Origin: Gari tellinella
Lineage: Eukaryota > Mollusca > Bivalvia > Cardiida > Psammobiidae
Assembly (NCBI GenBank): GCA_922989275.2
Contig: OV277869.1
Span: 3,153,190-3,217,189 of the forward strand
DNA length: 64,000 nt
Direction of reading: 5' to 3'
This document shows positions 59,801-64,000 of the stretch, piece after piece. Position 1 is the stretch's first letter, and each line of letters starts with the position of its first letter. A program made the translations under genes and the position numbers. Under the pieces are notes generated by a model. That model searched no databases. It worked only from the letters and a program-made list of their open reading frames with translations, and was not told the DNA's origin.

Positions 59801-62013
59801 CGTTCCCCTAACTCTGTGTGCAAAATCATCTGTTACCTGAAATGTATATTATCAGTTCGTGAAATATATAGAGGATAATCAATTCCTTCGGGTGGATTTG
59901 AAAAATATATTACGGGAATTGGTTGTTATCTGGTTAAAAACAAGTCCGCAGGACGAGTCTTTTTACCAGATAACAACCCATTCGAGTGATATATTTTTCA
60001 TATCCATCCGAAGAATTGATTATTCTATTTTTTATATACATTTTAATAACTTTTTTCATAAAACACACAAAATTAATTGTTTACGTGCAACATCACAAAA
60101 GATATTGTGACGTGACGTCATAAAAAGTATACCGTCACTGCAAAAGTGATATCATCACTAGTGATGCTATCAACTGTGACGCATATGAAATGTATCTAAC
60201 TGAGAAATCTCTATAAATCATCGATAGGTATGTAATAAACATTCTTACCACGTGAAAAATACACTGTTTGTTACCTGAAATATATATGAGTTTTACCTAA
60301 ATCTTACATTATAATTATCTGAAATATGTATAATATATAAATTTAAGTTATCTGGTCTATGGATAAGATATAATCTGAAATTTATATTATACATGTTACT
60401 TAAATTATACTATACCGTTATCTAAATTGAATGCGTATGATATTACGGATATGTTCTGCTATGTTTAAATCTAGTCGAAGTTTATAAAGCGGAAGATACT
60501 ATGTCCGTGAATGTGTTAGATGGCATCAAAATGGTTAACTAGCTAGCAAAACTAACTTACCACGGAGAAGAATTCCCTGGCCTCATTAATAGTTGCCACC
60601 TTTTTCCAGTTGAAGAAATTCAGTAATGCTATTTTCGCTGGATTTAGCATATGGGAGGGACCAGCCATGCGGAAAAACTTGGGAAAGCGCGTCCTGTCGG
60701 ACAAAACTGGCGACGATGAGCCATATGATAACTGAAATTAATAAATATAACTTTAATCCTTTCCCCCATAGAAGCGCATTTTAGCACACTTAATTTATTT
60801 CTACACTGAAGAAAATAGTTCAAAATTCATATAGTCATGAAATGTACCAGAAGAAATTAGTTCTAAATCCTAGTAGATTATAATTTAAAGCAGGTTGAAA
60901 GTAAATCAGAATGCGCCTTAAGGTGCATTCTTTTTTTTATTTCCAACCGGCCTTAAAAGTGGCCATATGTCTTAAAATCTAGAACCAGGCTACGTTGTAA
61001 AGGGTAAACTAGCCTCAGTGCCGATCATGTGCAAACAGGTTGACACTCATACAGTGGAGAATCTGTTATTCTTTCCCAATAAACGCGTTTACGCTAAAAC
61101 TATTATTTGCAGTGCAAACAGATTGGAGCCAGATCAGACGCCGGGTAACCCGGCGTCTGATCAGGCTCCAAACTGTTTGCCACCAAGATAAACATTAATT
61201 ATTAGAATTGTCCAAAGGTTGTACTTTTCTACGTTTTAGTGTTTTGCGTTTGCGTACGTTTGCGTTTAAACGGGAAAGAATAACAGATTCTCCACTGTAT
61301 ATGTCTAAATGAGATTTAACTTTTCAGCAAAGCTACTTAACATTATCAACTTTAGAAATAAAAGCAAACGATATGAATTCATTCAATACATTTTAAATGT
61401 AGCTCTTGTATTCGATATATCTACATCAAATTTCATTGGCTTTAAGAGATATGTTTGTAAAGTATACCATTGTATATATAGGATCTGTCATGAGTCGATG
61501 TTTAAGACAAGCTAACCTCAAACGAGTCTAGAATTGAAATGTTATTAAGCGAGCATTGGCGAGCTTAATAACTTTTCTATTCTAGATGAGTTTGAGATCA
61601 ACTTGTCTTAAACATCGACGAGTGACAGATTCTTTTTCTCTCATTACCAACGATTTAAGCTATTTTTAAAGCAATATTCATTTTTTTGGAACCCCGGTGA
61701 CGTCAAAACGCCGTTATAAATAGTGACGTTATAGTGACGTCATCAAAGTGATCTTACACATGTTGGAGATAAGGATATTCGTCATCGTTGTTCGCTATAG
61801 AAAACAGGGGTAGTTATGTGAGAAATACACGTCCGTTTCTTCGATATAATGATATTGACAAATTAAGCCACTTACCTGTGTTAAATTGAGCAGATACGAA
61901 ACCTGTGATGTCGCCTCCGAAGCAATGGAACAAGCGTCGCCTAGCAACATAGTAAATGGTGGGTTGTTGTTGATCTGCTCGAACATCCGGTACACAGCTA
62001 TCCCTGGGTCACA
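41690..62013 (-). CDS. GABBR1-like: GABA-B receptor subunit 1-like class C GPCR, 15 exons, 5' partial
   Basis: Exons in coding order are 62013-61876, 60731-60561, 59836-59735, 59124-59059, 58034-57839, 56501-56355, 55564-55406, 52898-52812, 51903-51753, 48712-48598, 48103-47996, 45352-45230, 43321-43175, 42610-42422 and 41830-41690. All have GT-AG ends and compatible phases (2040 nt, 679 residues plus stop). The first seven or eight exons encode the Venus-flytrap ligand-binding domain (LSYGSSSPVLSDRTRFPKFF, DIDCTADEMAAVVEG, NQSLLGVSGNVDF), and the rest the seven-helix domain (SSPNINNVLLVG, FGFTSAFGALFSKTWRVY, GAFLAWETRN). Identity is clearest to GABBR1. The tail after TM7 is only about 47 residues, with no coiled coil and no RSRR-type retention motif. 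The signal peptide and first flytrap exons lie beyond the window. Subunit 2 or an orphan paralogue is the alternative. Confidence 0.88.
41860..42077. repeat. Stacked P1 MITE right halves
   Basis: After TTAACCCTTTCCTCACAGTT, two successive right halves (41908-41994 and 41991-42077) each begin TTAAGGCACATTCTGC and end GGTTAA. This pattern is expected after repeated insertion at, and deletion around, the central TTAA. Confidence 0.75.
42422..42610 (-). CDS. GABBR1-like: GABA-B-like receptor exon, TM6-TM7
   Basis: 189 nt, phase 0: VKIEALNDSHQIGLCLYNVV, VLSAVGLTLTLLLDQQIIIL, then SSCLIIGTTVTQVVIFTPK. The LNDSxxIGxxxYNV motif and the terminal F(V/T)PK are class C GABA-B landmarks. Confidence 0.9.
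42667..42935. repeat. Family B MITE copy, core mostly deleted
   Basis: The right end GTAGAGAGGGAGCGCTGTA is intact. The palindrome is reduced to AGCTTAATCTGGATTCAAGT. Confidence 0.65.
43175..43321 (-). CDS. GABBR1-like: GABA-B-like receptor exon, extracellular loop 2 and TM5
   Basis: 147 nt, phase 0: IHVLGNDMEVRPFVRMCYSE, then IFSWILYILEGALLSFGAFL, AWETRN. The Cys of MCYSE matches the conserved ECL2 cysteine (EHC in GABBR). Confidence 0.9.
43507..43996 (+). mobile_element. Possible solo LTR
   Basis: It starts TGTGTGGGGGATTACGAAAG and ends CCTGGGTTACACA. Inside are a TATA box (TATATAAAG, 43796-43804), then about 125 bases later an AAATAAAAG polyadenylation-type signal, the order expected in a retrotransposon LTR. 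No internal region, second LTR or target duplication was found. Confidence 0.4.
43997..45229 (-). other. Intron of the GABA-B-like gene
   Basis: It contains an inverted repeat at about 44345-44450 (TCGCTTTTACTAGCAA and complement) and otherwise AT-rich unique sequence. No exon was recognised. Confidence 0.45.
45230..45352 (-). CDS. GABBR1-like: GABA-B-like receptor exon, TM4
   Basis: 123 nt, phase 0: SIKDYQLLAIISGMLAMVLT, then VLIAWELVSPQSMIVKSLDK. The W-x-x-V-(D/S)-P motif at the end of TM4 is shared with GABBR1/2. Confidence 0.88.
45353..46500 (-). other. Intron with degraded MITE fragments
   Basis: It includes a CAGGGCTGGC-type fragment near 45780-45865, a weak GATCAGGAT core near 45670-45720, and a family L copy at about 46356-46502. 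No exon was recognised. Confidence 0.45.
46500..46740. repeat. Family N MITE copy, degraded
   Basis: AACCCTTTCACTCTCAATGA and AAAGTGATCATGAAAGGGTT ends. The core GATCCTGATCAGACGCCGCG is diverged on the right arm. Confidence 0.65.
46744..46995. repeat. Family P1 MITE copy, complete
   Basis: TTAACCCTTTACCTGATAGC and AAGGGAAAGGGTTAA ends. The perfect core hairpin is AGCAGAATGCGCCATATGGC. Confidence 0.82.
47405..47641. repeat. Family G MITE, GGGCCCG(C/T)TTC ends
   Basis: GGGGCCCGCTTCCTAAAACT and GTTTTATGAAACGGACCCCT ends share the TCGTACGACAAAAG inverted repeat. The interior is TAATCCTGTCTTGTGACATC and its inverted partner. Copies: 52130-52346, 54408-54775, partial 52935-53060, and about 33045-33150. 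Confidence 0.75.
47674..47911. repeat. Family E MITE copy
   Basis: TTAACTCATTATCCCCTGAA and GGCTCGATGAGTTAA ends, with a near-perfect hairpin GGGCTCCTGCAGGAGCCC in GGTCAGA arms. Confidence 0.82.
47996..48103 (-). CDS. GABBR1-like: GABA-B-like receptor exon, TM3 and intracellular loop 2
   Basis: 108 nt, phase 0: VKIFCFAFGFTSAFGALFSK, then TWRVYRIFTNKKLLRR. The FG(A/S)(L/M)F(S/A)K(T/I)W(R/W)V pattern is the TM3-ICL2 signature of GABA-B receptors. Confidence 0.93.
48303..48520. repeat. Family N element remnant
   Basis: AACCATTTCACTCTCAATGA at the left. The GTTGTCTG/CAGACAAC hairpin is at about 48455-48500, and GCGGTAAAGGGGTAAAC at the right. Confidence 0.6.
48598..48712 (-). CDS. GABBR1-like: GABA-B-like receptor exon, ICL1, TM2 and ECL1
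   Basis: 115 nt, entering in phase 2: SVKLSSPNINNVLLVGCIFC, then YVTVFMKPAETNNSAICR. SSPxxNN(L/V) is the strongest GABA-B landmark. The donor AGA|GTAAGA was chosen because it makes CRVKIFCFAFG align without a gap to GABBR TM3. Confidence 0.9.
48813..48988. repeat. Palindromic MITE, TACAGTCGAACTTCGATATC ends, copy 2
   Basis: TACAGTCGAACTTCGATATC and GATATCGAAGTTCGACTGTA are a perfect terminal inverted repeat with TA flanks. It is better preserved than the copy at 833-1029. Confidence 0.85.
49131..49256. repeat. Small MITE, ACAGTGAA(G/T)CTCGCTTATA ends
   Basis: ACAGTGAAGCTCGCTTATAA at the left and TATAAGCGAGATTCACTGT at the right, about 125 bp. The interior repeats TTCGTTATA motifs in both orientations. 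Confidence 0.75.
49630..51110 (-). mobile_element. 5'-truncated Penelope-like retroelement
   Basis: It is on the - strand, like the host gene, in the intron between the TM1 and TM2 exons. It comprises the reverse transcriptase and GIY-YIG ORF (51091-49832), a short frame-shifted C-terminal remainder, and a 3' segment with CTTTGCGACAAAGCCGAAAT typical of Penelope-like element ends. The left boundary is near 49630, and the right boundary enters a 52-bp tandem repeat. Confidence 0.82.
49832..51091 (-). CDS. Penelope-like reverse transcriptase with GIY-YIG endonuclease, N-truncated
   Basis: A 419-codon ORF. RT motifs: VSYDVSALFTSIPV (motif A Asp), GAAMGSPVSPIVANLYMEHF (motif B), WFKYVDDTM (catalytic YVDD), then TVYRKPTHTDQYLNFDS. 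The C-terminal part has GVVYYVKCENCRNYYVGETG followed by RPLETRLKEH, a GIY-YIG nuclease core with the conserved Arg and His. Full Penelope-like proteins are longer, so roughly the first third is missing. The frame stops at HSAE, while a +1-type shift would continue with VKEAILIKQRRPSLNRDEGL and reach the usual end, so one indel disrupts it. Confidence 0.9.
   Translation of the reverse strand: MLIEVRVDVKLLYMEIYYLAAVIGPLVGKTKHHIGNSVDFVKKISDLEVPPTNKLVSYDVSALFTSIPVKQAMRVIRNRLEQDSELNQRTKLTVSSVCDLLEMALNSTYFIYKGQYFQQKQGAAMGSPVSPIVANLYMEHFEKEALDTARNPPSLWFKYVDDTMTKLHEYEIDEFSYHLNSIDENIKFTSEREEDGQIPFLDTCVHSKDDGSTKVTVYRKPTHTDQYLNFDSNYHLEHKRSVMRTLFHRAEKLVTEDSDKTKEKDHVKGALRANGYPEWMFSIPNKQNNKEKTTHQQSNQRRPNVGTPYIRRTSETLNRIFKKHGVNMYHKPVNSIRSIVTHVKDKTEMFKKCGVVYYVKCENCRNYYVGETGRPLETRLKEHVSRTNSALHEHCENTGHHIDPLKTKVLSSEDMHSAE
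51060..51545. repeat. 52-bp tandem repeats interrupted by a family E MITE
   Basis: The unit contains ATCAACACGTACTTCAATCA, ACAAGTACTAAATATAGTAG. One unit borders the Penelope-like element (51060-51110), then a family E MITE intervenes (about 51111-51355, core GACCCTGCTCAGAGGGTTCC), then three to four further units follow (51356-51545). Confidence 0.75.
51550..51665. repeat. Short interspersed repeat with GGGTTTTACGGCACCG
   Basis: GATTGAGTTGGGTTTTACGG and ATATGGCGCCAGTAGGGTAC. A related GGGTTTTACGGCACTG fragment is at 55650-55710. Probably a SINE fragment. Confidence 0.5.
51753..51903 (-). CDS. GABBR1-like: GABA-B-like receptor exon, linker and TM1
   Basis: 151 nt, entering in phase 1 and leaving in phase 2: GYIPRDSTYVLKSEVTIPLP, then VYIPMTICSALGTVLALAFL, TFNVIHRNN. 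It aligns without gaps to the flytrap-TM1 linker and TM1 of GABBR1/2. Confidence 0.9.
52130..52346. repeat. Family G MITE copy
   Basis: GGGGCCCGTTTCATAAAACG and TTATGAAACTGGTCCCTG ends with TCGTACGACAAA inverted repeats. Confidence 0.75.
52812..52898 (-). CDS. GABBR1-like: GABA-B-like receptor exon, end of flytrap domain
   Basis: 87 nt, phase 1 in and out: GVRKPVGRYRMDLDPRVLEW, then EGDGIQWK. It corresponds to the VGxY/YD segment preceding the linker in GABBR1. Confidence 0.87.
53190..53270. repeat. Hairpin, GATCAGACGCCG core
   Basis: Arms GGCTATGATCAGACGCCG and complement with an AAGTATG centre, flanked by inverted TTATGGACGC-like ends. Confidence 0.65.
53390..55405 (-). other. Long intron with N and G family remnants
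   Basis: Two degraded family N copies (about 53390-53535, 53788-53960), a core fragment at 53990-54045, and a family G element split between about 54408 and 54775 by inserted sequence. The rest is AT-rich with no exon recognised. Confidence 0.5.
55406..55564 (-). CDS. GABBR1-like: GABA-B-like receptor exon, flytrap lobe 2 to lobe 1 return
   Basis: 159 nt, phase 1 in and out: YPKSLDEFDYDYINEVIFEC, then VGNQSLLGVSGNVDFRLGAD, PIINVLIEQIQ. It matches the DFNYxxxxxxxxIxxAMNxxSFxGVSGxVxF ... LIEQLQ segment of GABBR1. Confidence 0.92.
56164..56338. repeat. Family D MITE copy
   Basis: CAGGGCTCCAGATAAGGGGA start. A perfect hairpin CATTAGAATCGTCTC, AAAGA, complement. The right end is lost just before the next exon. 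Confidence 0.75.
56355..56501 (-). CDS. GABBR1-like: GABA-B-like receptor exon, flytrap domain
   Basis: 147 nt, phase 1 in and out: KEFQVRLENYPTYRWDLRHF, then EVINGRCYDHIWVTALALEC. YD(A/H)IWxxALAL is the GABBR hallmark. In GABBR1 the acidic agonist-contacting residue lies just before it, and here the spacing and residues differ (INGRC). Confidence 0.9.
56519..56750. repeat. Family P1 MITE copy, reduced core
   Basis: TTAACCCATTACTCTATATA at the left and TTATTGGGTAACGCG at the right. The palindrome is trimmed to TAATGCATTCTGC. Confidence 0.72.
57497..57748. repeat. Family P1 MITE copy, complete
   Basis: TTAACCATTTCCCCAATAGA and ATCAGGTAAAGGGTTAA ends. The core is AGCAGAATGCGCC, TTAG, complement. 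Confidence 0.82.
57839..58034 (-). CDS. GABBR1-like: GABA-B-like receptor exon, flytrap lobe 2
   Basis: 196 nt, entering in phase 0 and leaving in phase 1: AYKLGYYGPRIVWLFVGWYS, then SDLEDIDCTADEMAAVVEGS, NPLEQRGIANMT. VGWY and the CTxDEM(x)xxVEG block match GABBR1 specifically, including the Trp reported to line the agonist pocket. Confidence 0.93.
58049..58298. repeat. Family C MITE copy, left end degraded
   Basis: TTATTCTTTCCAGTTTAAAC at the left and ACATTTTCTCCACTGTA at the right. Core CGCCTGATCAGACGCCGGGT and complement. Confidence 0.72.
58513..58762. repeat. Family C MITE copy, complete
   Basis: TACAGTGGAGAATCTGTTAT and ATAACAGATTCTCCACTGTA ends with TA flanks, core GGAGCCTGATCAAACGCCGG. 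Confidence 0.85.
59059..59124 (-). CDS. GABBR1-like: GABA-B-like receptor exon, flytrap domain (22 residues)
   Basis: 66 nt, phase 0: NHDVRIIVTAMYEDKAKKMI then CA. It matches the DARIIVGLFYExxARKVFC segment of GABBR1, retaining the pocket Tyr. Confidence 0.88.
59735..59836 (-). CDS. GABBR1-like: GABA-B-like receptor exon, flytrap domain
   Basis: 102 nt, phase 0: VTDDFAHRVRGTDIKIVSQE, then IFGNDPTSRVENLK. It matches the DLxxRxxxxxIEIxxxxxFxxDPxxxVKNLK segment. Confidence 0.87.
59870..60241. repeat. Family H palindromic element, copy 2
   Basis: It is closely related to 39471-39830: the GGTTGTTATCTGGTTAAAAA hairpin with AGTCCGCAGGACGAGT loop, and the same GAGAAATCTCTATAAATCAT tail. It begins about 35 bp upstream of the 59836 acceptor. 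Confidence 0.75.
60561..60731 (-). CDS. GABBR1-like: GABA-B-like receptor exon, agonist-site lobe
   Basis: 171 nt, phase 0: LSYGSSSPVLSDRTRFPKFF, then RMAGPSHMLNPAKIALLNFF, NWKKVATINEAREFFSV. LSYGSSSP with its agonist-contacting serine is preserved. In GABBR1 the next block reads FFRTHPS, and here it is FFRMAGPS, so the His position is not kept. Confidence 0.93.
60753..61006. repeat. Family P1 MITE copy, diverged
   Basis: TTAATCCTTTCCCCCATAGA at the left and TTGTAAAGGGTAAAC at the right. Core CAGAATGCGCC, TTAA, GGTGCATTC. Confidence 0.75.
61050..61299. repeat. Family C MITE copy, complete
   Basis: TACAGTGGAGAATCTGTTAT and its complement as ends, core GGAGCCAGATCAGACGCCGG. Confidence 0.85.
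61479..61827. repeat. Family I inverted-repeat element, copy 2
   Basis: It matches 35627-35978 end to end, with arms GAGTCGATGTTTAAGACAAG and the GGAACCCCGGTGACGTCAAA tail. It ends about 50 bp from the donor of the receptor exon at 61876. Confidence 0.8.
61876..62013 (-). CDS. GABBR1-like: GABA-B-like receptor, first exon in the window
   Basis: 138 nt, phase 0: CDPGIAVYRMFEQINNNPPF, then TMLLGDACSIASEATSQVSY, LLNLTQ. C(N/D)PG and the LLG-x-x-CS block with its pocket Ser match GABBR lobe 1. The phase-0 acceptor (CTTTCAG) shows that more exons lie beyond 64000. Confidence 0.9.
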
Positions 62014-62127
62014 CTGAAAGCATGGGTACATTTGACAATAATAACATAGATGCACAGCAGAGAATACTATACACAGACACACACAACGCATATCTACATA
62101 TATCCATCATCTGACATAGAACACATA

Positions 62128-62412
62128 TGCAGTGCTCCCTCTCTACATCGACACCCAATGGGATACAAACATTGTGTGCGTTCTTCGGAGGGATTCGTTA
62201 TAGGAAGGGGAATTGGCTTACATTTGCAAACAGCTTGCAAGCCGTTTGTCACTCGTCATTAAGTGACGTCTAAATGTCTACTAATATGTAAATTTAAGAA
62301 AAACCAGCAGCCGACAATTTCAAGCAGACGATATTGCAGTTGTAAAGGCGTTAAACGCAATTGCCCTGTTTAGGGAACAGTGACAAGGGTCGATGTAAGG
62401 AGGGAGTCGCCT
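62128..62412. repeat. Family B MITE copy, core deleted
   Basis: CAGTGCTCCCTCTCTACATC at the left and GATGTAAGGAGGGAGTCG at the right. The palindrome is reduced to GCAAACAGCTTGCAAGCCG. Confidence 0.68.
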
Positions 62413-62868
62413 CGGTTGAAAGTATTTTCCCGAAAGTTGACAATTTTAGTGTCACCCTGTCAGACATGTGATATTTATATATTGCAAAGGTACATAACAT
62501 AACAGGTACATGGTCTATACGGGCTATAAGAATACCTGTAGAAAATTAAATGTATGTAATGGACAGAAACTGTAATATTTTCCAGTTAAAACGAAACTAT
62601 ACGCAAATGCAATGCAATAAATTGAAGCTATAGTATATGTAGGTTTTTGAAAAGGTTTTCGATTCATTGTAATCTTAATAGCCAGCAGTTTATTCCCGGT
62701 GTGTGAACTGGCTCCATTTTATTTGCCATGTACATAATTGTTTTTGGCCTTCGTGGTCAATTCATGCTCATCACAGCTCCCAACTGTTGTTACAGTTACA
62801 TAAACTATCGTGATAGTATTGCAATAGTGAATCTAATTAGCGATATTCTATCGTGATTTATGTATATT
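62413..62868 (-). other. Receptor intron, no recognised feature
   Basis: AT-rich sequence with a faint family C-like stretch (AACGAAACTATACGCAAATG) near 62590. No exon was identified. Confidence 0.4.
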
Positions 62869-63114
62869 ATAACCCTTATCCAATAGAAGCGCCTTTTAGC
62901 GGATATGATTTATTCATCCGCTGAAGAAAATAGTTCCAATTTAATCAGTAATGAATATGTATTATAGGGAATATTGTCTATATTATAGCACATTATAGCT
63001 TAAACCAGACTGAAAGTAAAGCAGAATGCGCCCTAAGGCGCATTCTGCTTTACTTTCAACCTGATTTAAGTAGTCATCTATCTTAAGTACTATAAATAGG
63101 CTATCAGGTAAAGG
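62869..63114. repeat. Family P1 MITE copy
   Basis: ATAACCCTTATCCAATAGAA and CTATCAGGTAAAGGGAC ends, with both TTAA flanks mutated. Core AGCAGAATGCGCCCTAAGGC. Confidence 0.78.
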
Positions 63115-63202
63115 GACGCAGCCTCCCGTCAAGAACTACTTTATAAAATAAGACCAATATGTACTGTTACAACAGAAATTATCTTATTTGGTAACCCAGC
63201 TT

Positions 63203-63452
63203 TACAGTGGAGAATCTGTTATTCTTTCCCGTTTAAACACAAACGTACGCAAACGCAAAACACTAAAACGTAGAAAATTACAACTTTTTGACAATTCTGA
63301 TAATTAATGTTTATCTTGGTGGCAAACAGTTTGGAGCCTGATCAGACGCCGGGTTACCCGGCGTCTGATCTGGCTCCAAACTGTTTGCACTGCAACTAAT
63401 AGTTTTAGCGTAAACGCGTTTATTGGGAAAGAATAACAGATTCTCCACTGTA
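63203..63452. repeat. Family C MITE copy, complete
   Basis: TACAGTGGAGAATCTGTTAT and its complement as ends, core GGAGCCTGATCAGACGCCGG and complement. Confidence 0.85.
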
Positions 63453-64000
63453 GCTGTGGAAGCTGTGGGAGCAAACACCTGTATCTTTGCTGCCGTGCAA
63501 ATTTTTATCATGAAAACAAAAATGAGAGCCTCATGAATATTGCATGTGTCATTCCATATCCCCTGCCAGACCTTACAATAACATTCATAATCTACCAATA
63601 TTTCAATCGACCATTTCTCTAATTGCATTTTTGCTGTGTTTTGTATTTTATTTTATTTTCTGCATTAAAATTGTTCGATAGTTTATTGACATATTTCTTT
63701 CATCGATTTCAGTTATGATACAGATATGCGTATCTATAAGGACACACCCACTGCCATGGAACGGATCAAAATAAGCAAGATGTTTGCTTCCAATCCAATC
63801 CATTTCCAAGAATCACCGTGTATTATATGTATGTGTATATATATTTGTAAGATATTAAGAAATATCTATGTTTAAACTATACGCGATTACACTTGTCTGT
63901 ACGCGATTGCAAGTGTCTGTACGCGATTAAATGTCAATTAAAATTTATTTGATCCGACACAAAAACGTTTGCGTCTTCATATGAACAAATACGCAAAATC
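63453..64000 (-). other. Right edge: receptor intron
   Basis: AT-rich. Near the end ACGCGATTGCAAGTGTCTGT recurs in short tandem (63880-63930). A weak exon-like frame on the + strand at 63713-63830 is discussed in the findings. Confidence 0.4.

Overview
The window looks like metazoan nuclear DNA, most likely from a bivalve mollusc (possibly a heterodont such as a dreissenid). This is an inference from small exons in long AT-rich introns, a Penelope-like retroelement, and an extreme load of short palindromic non-autonomous transposons. I cannot name the species from sequence alone. No bacterial-type genes, operons, rRNA or CRISPR arrays are present.

Two convergent protein-coding genes fill most of the window. 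On the + strand, 13 coding exons from 6489 to 31801 join in frame (2211 nt, 736 residues) into a ceramide kinase-like protein (CERKL family): an N-terminal PH-like region, a diacylglycerol-kinase-type catalytic domain with GGDGT at residues 226-230, then a long acidic and basic low-complexity linker before the C-terminal strand of the domain. On the - strand, 15 exons from 62013 down to 41690 join in frame (2040 nt, 679 residues plus stop) into a class C GPCR most like GABA-B receptor subunit 1. Its 5' exons lie beyond the right edge. It has most of the Venus-flytrap domain, seven transmembrane segments and an unusually short C-terminal tail.

Regions: 1-6488 is upstream DNA made largely of MITEs. 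6489-31801 is CERKL, with a 960-bp foldback element in intron 1 and a 3.5-kb, 64-bp-unit minisatellite in intron 8. 31768-32525 is an 80-bp-unit minisatellite that overlaps the CERKL stop codon. 32526-41689 is intergenic, nearly all MITEs and inverted repeats. 41690-62013 is the receptor gene, with a Penelope-like element (RT plus GIY-YIG) in the intron between its TM1 and TM2 exons. 62014-64000 is its next intron.

The most unusual features concern how repeats arose from the CERKL gene itself. The intron-8 minisatellite unit is a copy of the exon-9 splice acceptor and the first bases of exon 9, repeated about 54 times directly upstream of the real exon. The start of exon 7, with its acceptor, is tandemly duplicated. 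The last exon seeded the 3'-UTR minisatellite. Independently, many MITE families with different terminal repeats share the same few palindromic cores, and the commonest family inserts into the TTAA at the centre of its own palindrome.
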